Source of the DNA: UBA5177 sp002413265 | GTDB taxonomy: Bacteria > Chloroflexota > UBA5177 | Length of the DNA stretch: 19,645 bases | Reading direction: 5' to 3' | Assembly (NCBI GenBank): GCA_036752825.1 | Contig: DAIORV010000033.1 | Span: 1 to 19,645, forward strand | Part shown: in pieces, positions 15,056-19,645 of the stretch | Layout of the letters: each line of letters begins with the position of its first letter | Position numbering within the stretch: position 1 is the stretch's first letter | Notes under the pieces: generated by a model | What the model was told of the DNA's origin: nothing | What the model saw: the letters and a program-made list of their open reading frames with translations, nothing else | Databases searched by the model: none | Program-made: the position numbers and the translations under genes

Positions 15056-15276
15056 CCGCCAGCGAAGTGTTCTCGTAGGTCGCCGAGCGTTTGCGGAAGA
15101 TGCTCTGTTTTCCCGTGCCGCGCCGTCCAGTCGACGGTTGATCGCCGGGGCGCTCGATCCAGGTCGCCTTCGAAGACGTACGTCTCGAGGTCCGCGAGCT
15201 TCAAGGTGCCCGGCCAATCATCTTCGCGTTCGATTACCTCCTCAAGTGATGCGTATCCTCTCAGCCTGTCGTCCAC
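14956..15276 (-). CDS. Hypothetical 106-residue protein
   Basis: The frame starts at GTG 15276 with GGAAGG a few bases upstream (a TTG at 15294 would add six residues) and stops at TAG 14956-14958. The middle part, LADLETYVFEGDLDRAPR and DLREHFAGGYGFKG, has ordinary protein composition and GC-rich third positions. I do not recognise the family. It lies 42 nt downstream of the two-TM protein gene on the same strand, so the two probably form a small operon. The last 20 or so residues are low in complexity and overlap an opposing small frame, so the C-terminus is less certain. Confidence 0.45.
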   Translation of the reverse strand: MDDRLRGYASLEEVIEREDDWPGTLKLADLETYVFEGDLDRAPRRSTVDWTARHGKTEHLPQTLGDLREHFAGGYGFKGPTIDSSERRSPPAAAEGPRPATWCLLQ

Positions 15277-15318
15277 GGATCCACCTTCCAGCAAGGTTGT
15301 AGAGATTCGAGCGGGCCG

Positions 15319-16161
15319 CTACGCGACGACCTGGATGTCCTGGTACCCGCCATCGTCAGCCAGCGGTCCGTAACCGACGGTGCTGGGTTGGAACCAGAAA
15401 CGGTAGACGCCGAGTTCCGCGTCCGCCGGAACGGCGATGTTATAGACGAAGTAGGCAATCGTGCCAGGCGAGACGTAATCGACGCTTTGCCGCGCGTAGA
15501 CACGAGGGCCGATCCAGTTAGACGCGAACCGCCGGTTGTCGGGTTGATCCGCAGGCACACGTAGTTCGGCCCCGAACTCCGTGGACCTAACCCAAGCCTT
15601 TGTGCCGATGTTCTGGTAGGCGACTGCGAGCTGACCGTATTGCCCGCGACGGAGCGTGAGAAACGCGCTCTCTCCGTAATACCGGGCCTGATAATCCTCG
15701 TGGGCCACTACCGGCGCGGCCTCGGGCAGGCCGACCTCGATCTCCGGCGCACCGCGCCAACGCACAAACTGAGCCAGCACCCGTGCGAAGGTCTCAGGCG
15801 TTGGTGCTGCAGCGATATCCCTAGCCGCGGCCTCGATACTGGCGGCCGTGAGCGTGGCGTTGCCGCCGTCCAGGATTTCGGCTTTGGCTTTCAACTCCGA
15901 CGTAACACGCTGCTTCAAATCTCCGAACTGCAGTTCAAGGCTCGTCAGGCCCATCTTTGCCATCCGAAGTCTTGGACCGGCAACAGCGACGATGACCAAG
16001 AGACCTCCGAGCGGCAGAAAACCCCAGCGGCCATCGAAGAAGTACACCGCGACAAACAAGAGCCCGAGAACAAGCGTGATCAGCGAGGCCCGCGTCTCCA
16101 CAACGCGATTCGCAGTAGCTACTCGGCCAGCCGTCGCGGCGCGCACAGTCTCAGTACCCAA
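15319..16161 (-). CDS. Two-TM membrane protein with C-terminal NBR1-like Ig domain
   Basis: The 280-residue protein has two hydrophobic segments (about 26-42 and 47-62) joined by a short loop, then a charged helical linker (about 70-135). A C-terminal beta-rich domain (about 165-279) contains YQNIGTKAW, WIGPRVYARQSVDYVSPGTIAYF and GVYRFWFQPS. That order (x-N-x-GT-x-x-W ... PG ... F/Y ... PG-Y-F) resembles the NBR1/Ig-like domains found on bacterial surface proteins. The TTG start at 16161 has no obvious RBS, and a GTG six codons in is an alternative. The fold is a pattern-based inference and the role is unknown. It is followed on the same strand by the small hypothetical gene. Confidence 0.65.
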   Translation of the reverse strand: MGTETVRAATAGRVATANRVVETRASLITLVLGLLFVAVYFFDGRWGFLPLGGLLVIVAVAGPRLRMAKMGLTSLELQFGDLKQRVTSELKAKAEILDGGNATLTAASIEAAARDIAAAPTPETFARVLAQFVRWRGAPEIEVGLPEAAPVVAHEDYQARYYGESAFLTLRRGQYGQLAVAYQNIGTKAWVRSTEFGAELRVPADQPDNRRFASNWIGPRVYARQSVDYVSPGTIAYFVYNIAVPADAELGVYRFWFQPSTVGYGPLADDGGYQDIQVVA

Positions 16162-16288
16162 ATCGGTTGATGAGGCACATCATCGACCGCCTTCCGAACG
16201 GAGGCGCTCCCAGATGGACGCACCGGGCCTCGGCGTCGCCAAGCATGACCGGTCGCTGCTCCTGGTCGGCGTCGTCGTGCTTCGTCAT
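16151..16288 (-). CDS. Possible 45-residue small protein overlapping the two-TM gene start
   Basis: ATG 16288 opens a 45-codon frame (MTKHDDADQEQRPVMLGD ... INRFGY) whose stop at 16151-16153 overlaps the TTG start of the next gene by 11 nt. There is no good RBS. It may be an upstream small gene coupled to the membrane protein gene, or the last scrap of the decayed frame to its right. No family recognised. Confidence 0.25.
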   Translation of the reverse strand: MTKHDDADQEQRPVMLGDAEARCVHLGAPPFGRRSMMCLINRFGY

Positions 16289-16599
16289 GGGGCGCTCGGA
16301 ACCCCTCGAGGGTCAGTGAGCCGCCCTTCCCGTAGTACGCCTCCAGCGCATTCGCCGCCCGTCACCCAACGCCTGATCGAGTACCGAAGCACTCCATCCA
16401 CTCGCCGTGCGTCAGATCCGCGAGTGCACGGATGAGGCTGGCCCCAGATGTTCGGCACGATCGCGACTCTAGTCCGGCTGCCGCGGCGCAAGGCCGAGCC
16501 GAAGGCGTAGTCCCAGTCCGTGGGTTCTTTGGATGCGCAGCGAAGAATTCCCAGAATCCGCCAACTGTTGTTTGTCAGCCGGCTGAGGACGAGTGCTCG
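16289..16599 (-). pseudogene. Decayed reading frame downstream of the Mrr-like gene
   Basis: Immediately after the Mrr-like stop the same minus-strand frame continues without a start codon as NSWRILGILRCASKEPTDWD and then RTRVAIVPNIWGQ. Skipping one C moves to LIRALADLTHGEWMECFG, then a TGA, then AANALEAYYGKGGSLTLEG. Each piece looks like real protein, but the pieces are joined by a frameshift and a stop, and there is no initiation codon. I read this as a dead gene and do not recognise it. It accounts for most of the 438-bp stretch between the two minus-strand genes. Confidence 0.35.
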
Positions 16600-17145
16600 C
16601 TACTCCAGCGTGCCGCCTTCATCGAAGTAATCGTGGTCGATCTTCTTGAGTTCGTACCGCTTGGCGATCTCAACGCCCACGTTGTGCTCGATCATCAGAT
16701 CGACGAGGCGGGGTCCATCGATCAGGACGATCTTCGACGCGATTTGGCCGACATACTCATGAGCCGTCGCGGTGAAGTGCGATGTGGTGATCAGGACACC
16801 TTTGCGGGCTCGGAATCCTTCAAGACTGCCCGCGAACGCCTGAACGACTTCCCACCCGACCGATCCCTCCCAACGTTTGGCCTGCACGTAGACGACATCG
16901 AGACCGAGCTTGTCCTCCGAGATCGTGCCGTCGATTCCACCGTCACCCGATTTGCCGACAAGGCGGCTTGCATCTGCGCGTGATCCGCCGTATCCCATCG
17001 CAAGCAGCACATCAACAACCAGTCTCTCGAAGAAGCGAGGCGAAACCTTCTTGACCTTCTCAAGCAAGTCCTGACCGAGAACGCTTCTGATCTCCTGCCA
17101 CCCCGACTCGATCCGCTCCTCTGGCGACACGTCGGTCTGGGGCAA
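16600..17145 (-). CDS. Mrr-type restriction endonuclease, N-terminally truncated
   Basis: Mrr-family enzymes cut modified or foreign DNA. The 181-residue frame from TTG 17145 contains the complete Mrr catalytic domain: SPRFFERLVVDVLLAMGYGG (35-54), GKSGDGGIDG (64-73, with D72) and Q88-A-K90 in VYVQAKRW, the D...QxK variant of PD-(D/E)XK. Family members are usually about 300 residues, with an N-terminal winged-helix DNA-binding domain, which is absent. The same frame is open further upstream to 17256, reading LLLQYPSFREFATA, which is normal mid-protein Mrr sequence. It then meets TAG (17257-17259), with no start codon in that extension. The gene has therefore lost its 5' third, probably by rearrangement, and is likely non-functional or a bare nuclease domain. 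Confidence 0.8.
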   Translation of the reverse strand: MPQTDVSPEERIESGWQEIRSVLGQDLLEKVKKVSPRFFERLVVDVLLAMGYGGSRADASRLVGKSGDGGIDGTISEDKLGLDVVYVQAKRWEGSVGWEVVQAFAGSLEGFRARKGVLITTSHFTATAHEYVGQIASKIVLIDGPRLVDLMIEHNVGVEIAKRYELKKIDHDYFDEGGTLE

Positions 17146-17317
17146 CGTGGCCGTGATGACAGAGGACGCGCGATCTGCCGTCGTATGCGCGGTCGCTGCC
17201 GTGGCGAATTCTCGGAACGATGGGTACTGGAGGAGAAGTTGGTGACACGTCCGGGGCTAAAGGAGGTAAGAAGGCTCCACCAGTATTAGTTGATCCGAGT
17301 GGCTATCATTCGCGAAG

Positions 17318-18165
17318 GTGCCGCTCGACGACCCGCGCATCGACAAGCTCATCGACTTGATCCGCGACAGTTTTCGTGTCGAGCGCGATGCCGACCCTAT
17401 CTATGTCGATATTGGCGGCCATCTGAGTCGCGTCACTGCAAAGCAGCAACAGGTCATCTACGGACGTCGCGGTTCTGGGAAGTCCTCGCTTCTTGTGACC
17501 GCCCACAAGAAGGCTAAGAAGGCGGGGACTCCATCGGTCTATATCGTCGCGGACGAGATCAAGACCCTCAGTTATCCAGATGTCCTCATTCGGCTATTGC
17601 TGAGTATCTTCGAGGAACTCGCGCACCACCGCGAAGGGTTGTTTTCCTGGATCACACAGCGCACCTCTCCTCTCGAACCGCATATCAAGGCACACGAGGG
17701 CTTCTGAATCAGGCCGAAGTGGCGGCGGTGAACACAAGGTCCGGGACGGAGACCTCGGCTGGAGCAGAACTCGGAGCAGGACTCGGTGGATCGACCGCGA
17801 CTGTGCGGGTGTCCGGTACCGGACGAGCTGAGGAGAGTCAGCAGTTCACGCGCCGCAAGCTGGACAGTCTCAATCGCAACCTCCAGGACTACAAAGGCGC
17901 GTTGCAAAAGGCACTGGCGCGGACTAAGAGCAAGCAGGCACTGATCATGATTGATGACTTCTATCTGATTCACCGCGACGTCCAACCTGATGTAGTCGAT
18001 TACCTTCACCGGCTCCTCCGAGGTACCGGAGCGTCGATGAAGATCGGAACGACGCCAGAGAGTCGTCTAGACGCTGAACGGCTCCTACAGGTCGAGGACC
18101 TGCGCCGCCGCGCGAAGGAGCTTCGCGCCGATGTCGAGGCTTTTCTGCTCGAACGCGAAAGCTAA
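17318..18165 (+). pseudogene. P-loop ATPase gene, frameshifted and 3'-truncated
   Basis: GTG 17318 begins a frame with MPLDDPRIDKLIDLIRDSF and Walker A GRRGSGKS (residues 49-56). It stops at TGA 17705-17707. The homologous continuation is in another frame from about 17698 (GLLNQAEVAAVNT), with FTRRKLDSLNRNLQDYKGAL, Walker B IMIDD, and FYLIHRDVQPDVVDYLHRLL. After SMKIGT the sequence switches to a coiled-coil-like tail (RLLQVEDLRRRAKELRADVE), and the sensor and C-terminal parts expected of such an ATPase are missing. The gene is divergent from the truncated Mrr gene, 61 nt beyond the end of its open frame. It resembles uncharacterised ATPases of defence regions, but I cannot name the family. 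Confidence 0.7.
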
Positions 18166-18210
18166 ACCGACGATGAGGTCAACCTGAGTTTGCCCCCGTA
18201 GCGCTTGGCC

Positions 18211-18284
18211 TAACCCGCCAGCCGGAGCCACCCGCGCTCGTCACGAACGAGTCGGATTGTTACCACTTCCGTGTGCTTGACCCC
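18211..18284. repeat. 74-bp direct repeat, copy 2
   Basis: This is the partner of 13829-13902, with five differences. The minus-strand reading frame and terminal TAG are conserved. Three amino acids differ (A to T, T to I, Q to R), so the copies have diverged. The repeat ends about 90 bp before the probable DAHP synthase start and may mark the accessory/core boundary. The surrounding 18166-18375 contains nothing else that I can name. Confidence 0.8.
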
Positions 18285-18375
18285 CTCAGTCGCTCAGTGC
18301 GACCCGCGATTCGGCGAGCTGCGCACGGCGAGAGTGATACTCGCGAACGCCGCCCGCCACCCCCAAAATACGGCG

Positions 18376-19512
<1,137 letters not shown>

Positions 19513-19645
19513 CGCCTTCGACACCTAGGTCCACGAGCTTCTTCCTTGAGCGCATCAAAGCGTCGCGGACGGGCTAGACGATGAACCGCTATGGGCGTCG
19601 GCGGCGACGTTCCGCGGTACCGACAAACGTGGCGGGGCGAACGGG

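Noticed and set aside
15640..16435. Plus-strand frames over 15640-16435
   Set aside because: They lie antisense to the two-TM/Ig-like gene, which has coherent membrane segments and domain pattern on the minus strand.

Overview
The window is high-GC bacterial DNA with many GTG and TTG starts. It carries a Thr/Pro-repeat lipoprotein and a GAAC-N4-GTTC LexA-type box. Together these suggest an environmental Actinomycetota- or Chloroflexota-like genome, but the sequence alone does not settle the phylum. A run of exactly 100 N (14427-14526) shows that this is a scaffolded draft assembly. Most of the window reads as an accessory defence island. The only clear housekeeping gene is a class I DAHP synthase at the right edge, and it is visibly richer in G/C-ending codons than the rest.

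Layout. Positions 1-1160 hold decayed coding remnants on both strands, followed by an intact 46-residue Lys-rich small protein (1161-1301). A 264-bp control region comes next, with inverted repeats, a candidate promoter overlapping a LexA-like box, and a hairpin at the hsdR start. Positions 1566-7912 form a tightly coupled type I restriction-modification operon: hsdR, hsdM, hsdS and a fourth gene encoding a PD-(D/E)XK/DUF5655 nuclease-like protein. hsdR-hsdM and hsdM-hsdS each overlap by 4 nt, and the fourth gene overlaps the hsdS tail by 71 nt.

Positions 8096-13595 form a second, five-gene co-directional operon with gaps of 12, 19, 28 and 11 nt. Its genes encode (i) an unrecognised 277-residue protein, (ii) a QueC/QatC-like PP-loop ATPase fused to a C-terminal DpnII/MboI-like PD-(D/E)XK nuclease domain, (iii) a divergent DnaN sliding-clamp paralogue, (iv) a 225-residue protein with a HEPN-like R-x4-H motif, and (v) a RibD/dCMP-type deaminase fused to a second conserved domain. 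I know of no described system with this composition. It is the best candidate in the window for a new defence system, in the wider group of QueC-containing systems (Qat, type IV CBASS).

Positions 13.8-18.3 kb are bracketed by two 74-bp direct repeats (69/74 identical). Between them lie a lipoprotein interrupted by the assembly gap, a minus-strand pair (two-TM protein with an Ig-like domain, and a small protein), a decayed reading frame, an Mrr-type endonuclease lacking its N-terminal domain, and a frameshifted P-loop ATPase. This segment looks like worn-out accessory DNA. aroG-type DAHP synthase follows directly after the second repeat, so that repeat may mark the island boundary.
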